NCBI RefSeq assembly: GCF_005484965.1
Contig: NZ_CP034036.1
Coordinates: forward strand, 124,001 to 188,000
Length of the DNA stretch: 64,000 nucleotides
From: Brenneria nigrifluens DSM 30175 = ATCC 13028
GTDB lineage: Bacteria; Pseudomonadota; Gammaproteobacteria; Enterobacterales; Enterobacteriaceae
Direction of reading: 5' to 3'
Shown here: piece after piece, positions 19,867 to 29,489 of the stretch
Layout of the letters: the number at the start of each line of letters is the position of its first letter
How positions within the stretch are numbered: position 1 is the first letter of the stretch
The notes under the pieces: generated by a model
Seen by the model: only the letters and a program-made list of their open reading frames with translations
Told to the model about the DNA's origin: nothing
Databases searched by the model: none
Translations under genes and position numbers: made by a program

Positions 19867-21372
19867 TCAATAATTGGCGGTTTTTGCTGCCAGCGGCGCG
19901 TGGGTCACATGCACGCCGGGTCTTCTGCCGCCGTTCCACTTACCCTCGATGGCGCGTTCAATCTGCGCGGCCAGCTGTAGCAGCAGGCCGTCGTCGCCCT
20001 GGCGCGTTTGCGCCTGAATGCCGAACGGCAGCCCGTTCTCCTGCGCGGCCAGCGGCAGGGAGATCGCCGGAATGCCGCACAGATTGGATAACGGCGTATA
20101 GGCGAAATTTTCCCATAAGTGGGCGAACCAGTCCGTTACCGACGGGTTATCGCTCAGCGTCAGGTACTCCATGGTGCCGATCTTCGGCGTGGGCAGCGCG
20201 GTGATGGGGGTGAGGATAATATCCCAGGACTGGAAGAAAGCGCCAAAGGCGCGCGATGTGTTGTTGAATACGGTCTGCATCGCCGCGCGTTCGCTGAAGG
20301 AAATATCTTTGCCGGCCTGCCAGATGCGGATATTGATGGGTTCGATCCGATCCGACGGCGGCGCGTCCAGCCGCAGATTTTTGAGCATGGCGGAAATCGT
20401 CTGCGCAAAGTTGCTGATATAACAGGTGGTTTGCGCCGCAAAGGCGGCGCGAAAATCCACCTGCGGCGTCACCCATTCCACATGGTGGCCCAGATCGGCC
20501 AGAAAACGGCCTGTTTTCTCCAATTCGGCGACAAAATGCGGCGTGGCCCGATAGTCGCCCCATTCATGGGAAAGCGCGATGCGCAGCGGCGCGGGATCGC
20601 GCTGTATCAGCTCGCAGTAGCTTTCCGCCGCCGTCCAGTAGGGCATGAACTCTCCCGGCGCGCCGCCGCGACAGTGGTCGACAAAGGCGGCGGTGTCGCG
20701 CACCGTGCGGGTATGACACCCCTGAATCGACACCAGACCGGTGAGATCGGAGGCGTAAGGCGCGATGGAGAACACCCCGCGCGAGGGTTTCAGGCCGATG
20801 TTGCCGTTAAATCCGGCGGGAATGCGGATCGAGCCGCCGCCGTCGGTGGCGTGGGACATCGGCACCATGCCGGCCGCCACCGAGGCCGCCGTACCGGCGG
20901 AGGAACCGCAGGTGGTGTAGTCCGGATCCCAGGGGTTTCGGGTGATATAGAGCGCCGGATTTTCCGCTGAACTGCATACGCCGAATTCCGGCGTGGTGGT
21001 GCGGCCGATGAGATTCAGCCCGGCCTGACGCATTTTGCCGACCAGAAAGCTGTCGCTCTGCGAGCGGTTGCCCTGCATCAGCAGCGATCCCATCTCCTGC
21101 AAACGGCCTTTCAGGGTCGGCCCCAGATCTTTCATCAGAAAAGGCACGCCGGCGAAGGCGCCCTGCGGGTTCATGCCGTCTTGCAGCGGGTCGGCGACCA
21201 CATCGTCGAATACCTCAACCACCGCGCTTAACGCGGGATTCAGCAGGGCGATGGCCTGCGCCGCCTGTGAGGCCAGCTCGGCCGCGCTGACGTCGCCCTT
21301 ACGTATCAACTCCGCCAGTCCCAGCGCGTCATAGGCCGACCATTCATCCCAGTCCATCACTTGTGACTTCAT
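19867..21372 (-). CDS. Amidase (amidase signature family)
   Basis: A 501-residue amide hydrolase. The Ser-cisSer-Lys triad is visible as Lys81 (VPFLMKDLG), Ser157/158 (CGSSAGTAAS) and Ser181 (TDGGGSIRIPAGFNG). It resembles 6-aminohexanoate-cyclic-dimer hydrolase-type amidases, but the substrate cannot be assigned. It follows a peptide-type ABC importer in the same direction (68-bp gap), so it probably cleaves an amide brought in by that transporter. There is no signal peptide, so it is cytoplasmic. Confidence 0.88.
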   Translation of the reverse strand: MKSQVMDWDEWSAYDALGLAELIRKGDVSAAELASQAAQAIALLNPALSAVVEVFDDVVADPLQDGMNPQGAFAGVPFLMKDLGPTLKGRLQEMGSLLMQGNRSQSDSFLVGKMRQAGLNLIGRTTTPEFGVCSSAENPALYITRNPWDPDYTTCGSSAGTAASVAAGMVPMSHATDGGGSIRIPAGFNGNIGLKPSRGVFSIAPYASDLTGLVSIQGCHTRTVRDTAAFVDHCRGGAPGEFMPYWTAAESYCELIQRDPAPLRIALSHEWGDYRATPHFVAELEKTGRFLADLGHHVEWVTPQVDFRAAFAAQTTCYISNFAQTISAMLKNLRLDAPPSDRIEPINIRIWQAGKDISFSERAAMQTVFNNTSRAFGAFFQSWDIILTPITALPTPKIGTMEYLTLSDNPSVTDWFAHLWENFAYTPLSNLCGIPAISLPLAAQENGLPFGIQAQTRQGDDGLLLQLAAQIERAIEGKWNGGRRPGVHVTHAPLAAKTANY

Positions 21373-21440
21373 ATACCACTCCAGGTTGCAACATTAAGGG
21401 CAGCGTCCGCTACGGGGATGAAGCCCGAAAAATAAGCCGG

Positions 21441-23078
21441 TTATTTCATCAACATCAAACGCGGCGCCGCAGCCAGCAGGCGGCGCGTGTAGTCATGCCG
21501 GGGCTGGCCGAATAGCTGGGCGGTGATGCCTTGCTCAACCACCTCTCCCTGATGCATAACCATGACGCGATCGCAAAGCTGGGCGGCGACGCGCAGATCG
21601 TGGGTGATGAACAGCAGCCCCAATCCCAAATCCCGCTGTAATTCGCGCAGCAGATCGAGGATTTGCGCCTGTACCGACACGTCCAGCGCGGAGACGGCTT
21701 CATCCGCCACCAGCACCTGGGGATCGCAGGCGATGGCGCGGGCGATGGCCAGCCGTTGCCGTTGCCCGCCGGAAAACTGATGCGGATAGCGATCGAGCGA
21801 CGCGTGCGGCAGGTTGATGCGGTCCATCAACGCTTCGGCGGTGTGGCGGGCCTGCTGCCGGCTCTGACCAAAATTCATCGCGCCTTCCATGATCGAAGAT
21901 CCGATGGTGCGGCGCGGATTCAGCGATCGGTTCGGATCCTGAAAAACCACCTGAACGCGCGAACGCAATGTCCGCACCTGCGATTCGGGTAAGGTTTGTA
22001 CTTCGCGGTCTCCCCACAGGATCTTGCCCGAACTGGGCGCGATCATGCGGATCATGCAGCGTGCGAAGGTGGATTTCCCCGAGCCGGATTCCCCCACGAT
22101 GCCGACGGTTTCGCCGCGGTGAACCGCGACGCTGGCCTGCCGCAGGGCGTCGAAGCGTTTACTGCGCCCCAGCCAGTCGCGGCTGACATAGGTTTTGCCG
22201 ACCGACTGGCCCACCAGCAGCGGCGGGAGGCGATTGCCGGGCGGCTGGCGCGGCGGCGGCGGCGTAATATCGGGCACCGCCGCCAGCAGTGAACGGGTAT
22301 AGTCGGTGGCCGGATGTCGCAGCACCTGTTCGCAGGCGCCCTGTTCCACTATCTCGCCGCGATACATCACCAGGATGTGGTCGGCGATTTCCGAGACCAC
22401 GCCCATATCATGGGTAATGAAAAGCACCGCGCTGCCCTGTTCCGCCTGGAGTTCGCGGATCAGCTTAAGGATTTCCGCTTGCGTGGTGACGTCCAGCGCG
22501 GTGGTGGGTTCGTCGCAAATCAGCAACTGCGGTTTGAGAACGATCGCCATCGCGATAACGATGCGCTGGCGTTGGCCGCCTGAGAGCTGGTGCGGATAGC
22601 TTTTGTAGATACGCGCCGGGTCGGGCAGACGCACCCGCTCGAACATCGCCAATATTCTGGCCTTGCGTTCGGCGGCGGGCCAGTGGGTATGCGCGCGCAG
22701 CAGCTCATCAACCTGTTCTCCGCAGCTATGAACCGGATTCAACGCGGTCATCGGCTCCTGAAAAACCATCCCCATACTGGTGGCGCGCAGCTGGCGCATC
22801 CGCCGGTTGCTGGCGTAATGGCCTGAATCCAGCAGCGTATTGCCCGCCAGCCTGATGGTGCCGCTGTTGATGCGCAGCTCTTTGGCCATCAATCCCATGA
22901 TGGTGGTGGCCAGAACCGATTTTCCCGAACCCGATTCGCCGACCACGCACAGCGTTTTCCCGGCCTCGATCGCCAGATCGAGCCGTTGAATGGCGTACGG
23001 GCGGTCGGCATCCGCCGGCAGGGCTACCTGTAGGTCGGCGATTTGCAACACCGGGGCGTTATGTTCAAGCTTGTTCAT
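21441..23078 (-). CDS. Peptide-type ABC transporter, fused double ATP-binding protein
   Basis: A 545-residue fusion of DppD- and DppF-like ATPases. Domain 1 has Walker A GESGSGKSV, signature LSGGQRQR and Walker B LLICDEPTTALD; domain 2 has GESGSGKST, FSGGQRQR and VLVADEAVSALD. The start is set at ATG 23078, 10 bp after the permease stop and with a purine-rich GGGGGAA ribosome site; the longer frame would run back into the permease gene. Same architecture as GsiA, but shorter. Confidence 0.92.
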   Translation of the reverse strand: MNKLEHNAPVLQIADLQVALPADADRPYAIQRLDLAIEAGKTLCVVGESGSGKSVLATTIMGLMAKELRINSGTIRLAGNTLLDSGHYASNRRMRQLRATSMGMVFQEPMTALNPVHSCGEQVDELLRAHTHWPAAERKARILAMFERVRLPDPARIYKSYPHQLSGGQRQRIVIAMAIVLKPQLLICDEPTTALDVTTQAEILKLIRELQAEQGSAVLFITHDMGVVSEIADHILVMYRGEIVEQGACEQVLRHPATDYTRSLLAAVPDITPPPPRQPPGNRLPPLLVGQSVGKTYVSRDWLGRSKRFDALRQASVAVHRGETVGIVGESGSGKSTFARCMIRMIAPSSGKILWGDREVQTLPESQVRTLRSRVQVVFQDPNRSLNPRRTIGSSIMEGAMNFGQSRQQARHTAEALMDRINLPHASLDRYPHQFSGGQRQRLAIARAIACDPQVLVADEAVSALDVSVQAQILDLLRELQRDLGLGLLFITHDLRVAAQLCDRVMVMHQGEVVEQGITAQLFGQPRHDYTRRLLAAAPRLMLMK

Positions 23079-23088
23079 CAGATTCCCC

Positions 23089-23961
23089 CTACAGCCGTTT
23101 TGAGAATTTGGGATCGAGGACATCACGCAGGCCATCGCCGAGCAGATTGATGGCCAGCACCGAGGGAACCAGGAACAGCGCGGGGAACAGCACATCCCCC
23201 GGACGTTGCGAGAACATCACGCGCCCTTCGGCCATGATGTTGCCCCAGGTGGGAATGTCGGAGGGGAGCCCTAAGCCGAGAAAACTGAGGATCGCTTCCG
23301 TCAGCACCGCCGACGCCGCGACAAAGGTGCCTTGTACAATCAGGGGCGCCATGGCGTTAGGTAAAATATCGCGCCACAGGATCATCATATTGCTGGTCGC
23401 CAGCGCGCGCGCCGCTTCGACAAAGGCTTCCTGGCGCAGACTGAGCACCAGCGAGCGCACCAGCCGCGTGACCCGCGGCACTTCGGGCACCGCGATGGCG
23501 ATGATGACCGTGGTCAGATTGCCGCCGAATATGGCGACCAGCGTAATGGCCACCAGTACCGAGGGGATCGCCATCAGGCCGTCCATCATGCGCATCAGCA
23601 GCATATCCAGCGTGCGGAAATAGCCCGCCAGCATGCCGAGCAGGCAGCCGGCCAGAATGGCGGCCAGCGCGGTCATCAGGCCGACGGTCAGCGAGATGCG
23701 CGTGCCATAAAGCACGCGGCTCCAGATATCGCGTCCCAGACTGTCGCTGCCCATCCAGAAGGTATGCGGGATTTGCGTGCCGTCCAGCAGAGTAACCAGT
23801 CCGCGGGTGCCAGCGCCGACGGAAATGAAATTCATGTCCATCACGCCGGGGTCGAAAGTCCCGAGCCAGGGCGCGCCGATCCCCATCATGGCTAACGCCG
23901 TCAGGGTCAGCACGCCGATTTTTACCGACGTATTACGCCAAAGTTGTTTAGCTGTATTCAT
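23089..23961 (-). CDS. Peptide-type ABC transporter permease (DppC-like)
   Basis: A 290-residue inner-membrane permease with about six membrane segments, the DppC-type N-terminal helix, the HTFWMGSDSLGRDIWSRVLYG segment and an EAA loop (EAARALATSNMMILWRDILPN). Its ATG shares one base with the stop codon of the upstream permease gene (TAATG), so translation is coupled. Confidence 0.93.
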   Translation of the reverse strand: MNTAKQLWRNTSVKIGVLTLTALAMMGIGAPWLGTFDPGVMDMNFISVGAGTRGLVTLLDGTQIPHTFWMGSDSLGRDIWSRVLYGTRISLTVGLMTALAAILAGCLLGMLAGYFRTLDMLLMRMMDGLMAIPSVLVAITLVAIFGGNLTTVIIAIAVPEVPRVTRLVRSLVLSLRQEAFVEAARALATSNMMILWRDILPNAMAPLIVQGTFVAASAVLTEAILSFLGLGLPSDIPTWGNIMAEGRVMFSQRPGDVLFPALFLVPSVLAINLLGDGLRDVLDPKFSKRL

Positions 23962-24905
23962 TATTCATTCCGGATGCGCGGATCCAGCCACAGATAGCTC
24001 AGATCTATCAGGAAATTCAGCAGGATATAGGTCACCGCGAAGAACAGAACCACGCCTTGCAAGACCGGAAAATCCCGGTTGAGTACGGCGTCCACCGTGA
24101 GCTGTCCCAGGCCGGGAATGGCAAACACCGTTTCCGTCACCACCACGCCGCCAAGCAGCAGGGCGGCGCTGACGCCGATTACCGTCGCCACCGGCACCGC
24201 CGCCACCCTAAGCGCGTGATGCCTGAGCACCTGTAGTTCGGTGATGCCTTTGGCGCGCGCGGTGCGAATGAAATCTTCGGTCAACGCTTCGCTGACCGCC
24301 GCGCGCGTTACCCTGGCGAGCAGCGCCACATAGGTCACCGACAGCGTGAGACAGGGGAGAATCAGGTTGTTCAACCAGGGGAGAAAGCCCTTTGACAGCG
24401 GGTTATAGCCTTGCACCGGCAGCCATTGCAGCTTGAGCGCCAGCACATAGATCAGCAGGTAGCCAATCACAAACACCGGTATGGAGAAGCCGACCACGGA
24501 ACAGGCCATCACGCAGCGATCAAGCCAGCCGCCCATGCGCCAGGCCGCCAGCGCGCCCAGCGGCAGCGCGATCAGCACGGTGAACAGCAGCGTGCCGAAC
24601 GTCAGCGACAGGGTGGGTTCCATGCGCTGCATCAGCAGCGAGGTCACCGGCTGATTCATGAAAAATGAGTAGCCGAAATCGCCGTGCAGCACGCCCTGCG
24701 CCCAGATGGCGAACTGCTTCCACAGCGGCAGGGTCAGGCCCAGTTGCTCGCGGATGCGGTCGATATCCTCGCTGGTGGCGCTGTTGCCGCCGATAACCGC
24801 GGCGGGATCGCCGGGAATCAGTCGGACGATCATAAAAATGGCGACCGCCACCACCAGCAGAACAGGGAGTGTCGCCAGCAGGCGTTTGCCGGTAAATGTC
24901 AACAT
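23961..24905 (-). CDS. Peptide-type ABC transporter permease (DppB-like)
   Basis: A 314-residue inner-membrane permease starting MLTFTGKRLLATLPVLLVVA, with the DppB-type PGDPAA motif, about six membrane segments and an EAA loop (SEALTEDFIRTARAKGITELQ). It lies between the binding-protein gene (58-bp gap) and the second permease gene. Confidence 0.93.
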   Translation of the reverse strand: MLTFTGKRLLATLPVLLVVAVAIFMIVRLIPGDPAAVIGGNSATSEDIDRIREQLGLTLPLWKQFAIWAQGVLHGDFGYSFFMNQPVTSLLMQRMEPTLSLTFGTLLFTVLIALPLGALAAWRMGGWLDRCVMACSVVGFSIPVFVIGYLLIYVLALKLQWLPVQGYNPLSKGFLPWLNNLILPCLTLSVTYVALLARVTRAAVSEALTEDFIRTARAKGITELQVLRHHALRVAAVPVATVIGVSAALLLGGVVVTETVFAIPGLGQLTVDAVLNRDFPVLQGVVLFFAVTYILLNFLIDLSYLWLDPRIRNE

Positions 24906-24963
24906 GCTCGTTCCTCGTTGCGACTAGCCAACTGGTCGACGGGCGCCTGCGCGCCCGTCGGGA

Positions 24964-26586
24964 TCACTGCTTGCGGATATTCCAGTACACCTGGGCGCCG
25001 GAAGAGACCAGCCCGGTTACGTTGGAGCGGACGGCCGCCCGCAGTTCGTACTGGCCCAGCGGCACATGGGTGACGGTTTCAAAGGCGCGTAGCTGAATTT
25101 GCGTGGCGAGTTTTTTCTTCTCTCCTTCGTCCATGGTGCGGGCGAAGCGGGCTTTCAGCGCTTCCAGTTCAGGATCGTCCTGCCAGCCGAACCAGCCTTT
25201 TTCGCCGCGCGCGTTCATCATCGCCATGGTTAATGGGTTGAGGACGTCTTCCGCCGCCCAGGCGGTCATAAACGCATTCCAGCCGCCGGCTGAAGGCGCG
25301 TCTTTTTTGGCGCGCCGGGCCACCAGGGTCTGCCAGTCCATATTCTGCAAATCGACCTTGAAGCCGGCTTGCTCAAGCTGCTGTTTGGCGACCAGCGGCA
25401 GTTTGGCGATGGTCGGGGAGTCGGTGGGGCGCATCAACACAACCGGCTGGCCCTGGTAGCCGGCCTCTTGCAGCAGCGCCTTGGCTTTTTGCGGATTGGC
25501 TACGCCGGTGAACTCGCCGGTCTCGTCCGAGGCGAAAGTAGTGCCGCAGGGATACATGCTTTTACAGAATTTTTGCAGTTCCGGCACGCCGATTTGCACG
25601 CGCAGCATTTGCTGTTCGCCCAGAGCCAGCATGGCGGCGCGACGAATACGTGCATCGTTGAACGGCGGTTGCAGGAAATTAAAGCGGATGATTTGCAACA
25701 TGCCGATCGGCTGCGCCTTGACCAGATTGATGTTGGGGGTTTTGCCTAATGCGGGGATTTGTTCGAACGCCGGCTGTTCCAGAATATCGGCTTCACCGTT
25801 GATCAACGCATTAAACTGCGTTTGCGGATCGCGGATGATCAGCCACTCCACCCGGTCAATGTAGACTTTTTTCCCGCCCGTGGTGCCGGAAGGCGGATCA
25901 TCGCGCGGCACGTAGTAAGGGTTTTTCACGTAGACCACCCGTTCGCCGGATTTGAACTCGTCGGTCTTGAACATATAAGGGCCGGAACCGAGGGTGCTGC
26001 GGATCTGCACGTCGCCGGATGTCTGGGCGACCGCCTTCGGCATGATAAACGGCACGTTGGAAGAGGGTTTGCCCAACGCCTCCAGCATCATGCCGAAGGG
26101 CTCTTTCAGGGTGAGGGTAAAGGTTTTCGCATCCACCGCCTGATAGCGCTCGACGAACGACGCCAGCGCGCTGCCAAAGCTGTCGCGCGTGGACCAGCGT
26201 TGCAGGGAAGGGATCACGTCATCGCTGGTTACCGGCGTACCGTCGCTGAATTTCAGCCCGTCGCGCAGGACGAATGTCCAGGTCAGGTTATCAACCGATA
26301 CCTTCCAGCTCTCTACCATCTGCGGCTTGATGTTGCCGTCGATATCGGTGCCGAACAGCGTGTCGTAAATCATATAGCCATGATTACGGGTCACGTTGGC
26401 GGTCGTCCATATGGGATCGAGCGAGACCAGGTTGCTGCTGGGGATGATTTTCAATACGTCGGCAGGGGTTTCGGCAAAAGACGACAGGCTGCAAAACGTT
26501 GCCAGCAGGCCGTAAATAATTCGAGGTGAGGTTATTTTTGTGGCTATTTTATCAATAAATGCATTTTTAACCGTTATTAATTTCAT
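24964..26586 (-). CDS. Peptide-type ABC transporter substrate-binding protein
   Basis: SBP family 5 protein, 540 residues, with N-terminal hydrophobic segment RIIYGLLATFCSLSSFAET as an export signal, placed unusually far (about residue 22) from the N-terminus. Family features include NLTWTFVLRDGLKFSDGTPV and GSGPYMFK. I start at ATG 26586 (GGGGA ribosome site) rather than 30 nt upstream. First gene of the importer-amidase operon. The ligand is unknown; the amidase suggests an amide or modified peptide. Confidence 0.9.
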   Translation of the reverse strand: MKLITVKNAFIDKIATKITSPRIIYGLLATFCSLSSFAETPADVLKIIPSSNLVSLDPIWTTANVTRNHGYMIYDTLFGTDIDGNIKPQMVESWKVSVDNLTWTFVLRDGLKFSDGTPVTSDDVIPSLQRWSTRDSFGSALASFVERYQAVDAKTFTLTLKEPFGMMLEALGKPSSNVPFIMPKAVAQTSGDVQIRSTLGSGPYMFKTDEFKSGERVVYVKNPYYVPRDDPPSGTTGGKKVYIDRVEWLIIRDPQTQFNALINGEADILEQPAFEQIPALGKTPNINLVKAQPIGMLQIIRFNFLQPPFNDARIRRAAMLALGEQQMLRVQIGVPELQKFCKSMYPCGTTFASDETGEFTGVANPQKAKALLQEAGYQGQPVVLMRPTDSPTIAKLPLVAKQQLEQAGFKVDLQNMDWQTLVARRAKKDAPSAGGWNAFMTAWAAEDVLNPLTMAMMNARGEKGWFGWQDDPELEALKARFARTMDEGEKKKLATQIQLRAFETVTHVPLGQYELRAAVRSNVTGLVSSGAQVYWNIRKQ

Positions 26587-27307
26587 AATATCCCCGATGA
26601 TATCAATACCCGCCATCTTTTAAGTCGCCGGTGGCCGGCGACATTCGCTTGCCACCGTTCTGTTACTTAAAATTTATTGGGTATAACAGGTTAAGTGGAA
26701 TGGAAAGCAAAAAGCATTACCGGCATAGCAGCCGCTGATAAAATAAAACGATCTCCTCCTGTTGCTGACAACATTACAAAAGTATGATTCACGAGACTAT
26801 CACAACATCAGCGACTCAGTGTTGATAAAAAGTAGACGCCCGCCTGTGTTCATTAAACAGAGGTTAAAATTATTATCATTATTTATCAATTATTTATGGT
26901 TTTTTCTGCAATCATGTGCAGGTAAAAGGTAGCCAATAAGACGCATAATGATGGCAATGCCGCATAGTAGTGCAGTGTGAAAAGAGATATTATTATTAGT
27001 TATGAATAGGCATTTCATAGTAAATGAATGTTTTTAATTAATAATTGATAAATGCAAGCACCGTCGTTCATTGGTTTATTCTTTGTCCTGGCGTGATGCA
27101 CTCATTCCCGACGCTAAGTTGCACTGGTATAGTGCAATTTAGCTGTTTTATCAGCCATAAGAAAATAGACTGTGTTAAATGAGGTTTCGTTTTTTTAGCC
27201 AAAGTGAGCAATCAAAAGCGCTGAACAGGAATAAAAGAAGATAAACGGAGAATGGCATATTTATTGCTGAAAGAAAGGGAATAGAACCATTATTCTCAGG
27301 AGCCGCT
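26587..27307. promoter_or_regulatory. AT-rich divergent control region with a LysR-type palindrome
   Basis: About 720 bp without a convincing gene between the binding-protein gene (minus) and the lysR gene (plus). The one clear symmetric site is at 27119-27137: TTGCACT and AGTGCAA around 5 bp, fitting the T-N11-A form of LysR-type operators. It is about 170 bp upstream of the lysR ATG and far from the transporter start. Confidence 0.45.
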
Positions 27308-28207
27308 ATGCAGTTAAGGGCATTAAGATATTTTAACGAAGTAGCGCAATGCGTTTCGTTACGTAAAGCGGCCACCCGACTATATGTCACGCCCAGCGCG
27401 GTCAGTCGTCAGATTGAGCAACTGGAGCATTTTTATGGCGCGGCGCTGATTGAACGCAATCCGCGCGGCATCCGCTTAACACGAGAAGGCGAGTTTCTCG
27501 CGCAGGCCGTCAATGCCACATTGCGCGAACTGGATCATGTGAAGGAACATATCGCCAACAGCCAGGGCGTGGTGGCGGGCACCATTCGGATATTTGTCAG
27601 CGAGAGCTTAATCGCCAGCATGCTGGCGCCGGTGTTGGCGAAATTTTCCCAACAGTACCCCAAAGTGCAGTTTCAAATCGAAACCGGCAGCGCGCCCCGT
27701 ATTGCGGATGCGTTTCGCGCCGGAGAAGCGGATATCGGGCTGACCTTCTACATGCCGCCCTGCGCTGAAATTGAAGTGACCCACCACTGCGATCTCTGGC
27801 ATCGGGTTCTGGTGCCGCAGGGACATGCGTTCACCGGACGCCACTCCATCACCATACAGGATCTTGCCGGTCAGCCGCTGGCGATACCCAATTCCACCTT
27901 CTCCACCCGGCAAATCATCGAAGCCGCGGCGAGAAAAGAGGGCGTTGAGCTTAATGTCACCTACACCACCAGTTCGGTGGAAGTACAAAAATCCCTGGCT
28001 CGGGCCGGTATCGCCTTGCTGGTGCTGCCGCAGGCCGCGCGCCAGAATCGGGATCTGGGAGATGGCCTGGTTGCCGTCCCGTTGCTGGATCCGCTGATTG
28101 AGCGTGTACGGGTCGATCTCTGTCTGCCCCGGCAGAGGACGTCATCCATCGCCATCAAAACCTGCCAAAGCATGCTGGCGCAAATTATGGCGGATTGCGC
28201 GATTTAG
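27308..28207 (+). CDS. LysR-family transcriptional regulator
   Basis: A 299-residue regulator with an N-terminal winged helix-turn-helix (LRKAATRLYVTPSAVSRQIEQLE) and a C-terminal effector-binding domain (GTIRIFVSESLIASMLAPVL; FRAGEADIGLTF). Divergent from the importer-amidase operon, so it probably controls that operon and itself. Its effector is unknown. Confidence 0.9.
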   Translation: MQLRALRYFNEVAQCVSLRKAATRLYVTPSAVSRQIEQLEHFYGAALIERNPRGIRLTREGEFLAQAVNATLRELDHVKEHIANSQGVVAGTIRIFVSESLIASMLAPVLAKFSQQYPKVQFQIETGSAPRIADAFRAGEADIGLTFYMPPCAEIEVTHHCDLWHRVLVPQGHAFTGRHSITIQDLAGQPLAIPNSTFSTRQIIEAAARKEGVELNVTYTTSSVEVQKSLARAGIALLVLPQAARQNRDLGDGLVAVPLLDPLIERVRVDLCLPRQRTSSIAIKTCQSMLAQIMADCAI

Positions 28208-28475
28208 CCGGATCGCAGGAATTGACGACGCCTCTGTCTGGCTTTCTTCGGGATATTAATCGTTAACTGATAGGGGTTAGGGTTTTAAAACAATCGATTA
28301 TCGCCCTATGCTTATTCTTTTTTGATATTAATGAAAAATTAAAATTGCCGATACCTTTTACTGAACAGTCTCTTTTTAATGCTGGCATCAACTGTTTTTA
28401 TCATGTGATGGCACTCGCAATATTGTATCTTATAGAACAGAATCTGGTATTACATGAAATATAAAAAGGAGGGGC

Positions 28476-29066
28476 ATGGTGGATATATCAGGTATCGACA
28501 CACAGCGTCAGAATATAAAGCCTTTTTATCCTGTTGTATCCATTAGCACCCTGGGTAATACAGATTCATCAACGGCTGGTACGGAAAGTGATTCGCTGGA
28601 GAAGAATAGTCTGCCGGGCGTCAGTACTCAGGTCACGCTGTCGACGGATGGAAAAAGACAGTCCGGTATAGCGCAGTCCGGCGACAGCCAGACCGATGTT
28701 GAAAAGCAGCAGGCCGCCCGCGAAGCGCAGCAGGTTAAAGAGCAGCGGGAGACAGCGTCTGCGGAGCGTTCTCTGCAAATGATCAATGGCATTCCGCTGT
28801 ACGGCGGCACGCTGGTATCCATGATTAATTACCCTGACGGCAGTTGGGAAGCTTTCGATGCATTTTCCGGTAAGCCGGTGACGGCCGAAGAGAGCACACG
28901 GATAGGGCGGGAGACTGACGGCGATAATACGGATGCGTTCAGCTTTTATAGCAAGGGAATATATAACGGTCTGTCCGCGGCTGAAATATACGAAAAGATA
29001 CAGCAGATGATGGGGATTGAATCGGCCGATCTGGATTGGCAGGTGATTGGCTCCAACGATATTTGA
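28476..29066 (+). CDS. Hypothetical protein with a charged helical middle
   Basis: I do not recognise this 196-residue protein. It has a strong ribosome site (AAAAGGAGGGG) just before ATG 28476, a Ser/Thr-rich, probably disordered N-terminus (about 1-70), a Gln/Glu/Arg-rich helical stretch (DVEKQQAAREAQQVKEQRET, about 74-95) and a compact C-terminus with GGTLVSMINYPDGSWEAFDA. No signal peptide, membrane segment or Cys. The soluble composition recalls secreted or phage-type accessory proteins, but that is speculation. The 268 bp before it hold nothing I can name. Confidence 0.7.
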   Translation: MVDISGIDTQRQNIKPFYPVVSISTLGNTDSSTAGTESDSLEKNSLPGVSTQVTLSTDGKRQSGIAQSGDSQTDVEKQQAAREAQQVKEQRETASAERSLQMINGIPLYGGTLVSMINYPDGSWEAFDAFSGKPVTAEESTRIGRETDGDNTDAFSFYSKGIYNGLSAAEIYEKIQQMMGIESADLDWQVIGSNDI

Positions 29067-29194
29067 ACGTCGAAAAACTAATGCCGACGCTATTATAAAC
29101 TTGCCGTGAATAATAGAATGGTGGAGAAATAGGGATTCGTCATTTTCGCCATTATTATATTCGCTAATTACCCGCCGTTCCCGATACAAATAGC

Positions 29195-29467
29195 TATACC
29201 CGTCATACTTCAAGCTGCAGGTGCGTTGGCTGCATTACTCGGCCCCTCCCTGGGCCTCGCCCCGTTGGGGCCGCTGCAAGCAGCGTTCAAATCTGCTCCA
29301 GGCAGATTTGTCAGTCACCCGAATCACTTACCTGAGTAAGCTCATCGGGATTGAATGAGAGACATCCTGTCTCTCACCGGAGGCCAGCCGTTGGCTGGTC
29401 AAATTCGTTCCCGACGAATTTGTCCTTCCCTTGCCGCCTTCCTGCAACTCGAATTATTTAGGGTATA
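29195..29467. repeat. ERIC-like repeat carrying two three-hairpin modules
   Basis: Same element as 5601-5798 but 75 bp longer. Positions 29234-29310 (77 bp) replace 2 bp of the shorter copy and form a three-hairpin module: GGCCC/GGGCC, CGCTGC/GCAGCG, CAAATCTG/CAGATTTG. A second module is at 29357-29422 (GAGAGAC/GTCTCTC, CCAGCC/GGCTGG, CAAATTCG/CGAATTTG), shared with the first copy. The two copies show insertion states of one mobile repeat. Confidence 0.8.
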
Positions 29468-29489
29468 TACAAAACGGATAAGACTTATC

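Noticed and set aside
20119..20970. 283-codon open frame antisense to the amidase gene
   Set aside because: Arg/Gly-rich shadow frame of a clear amidase gene.
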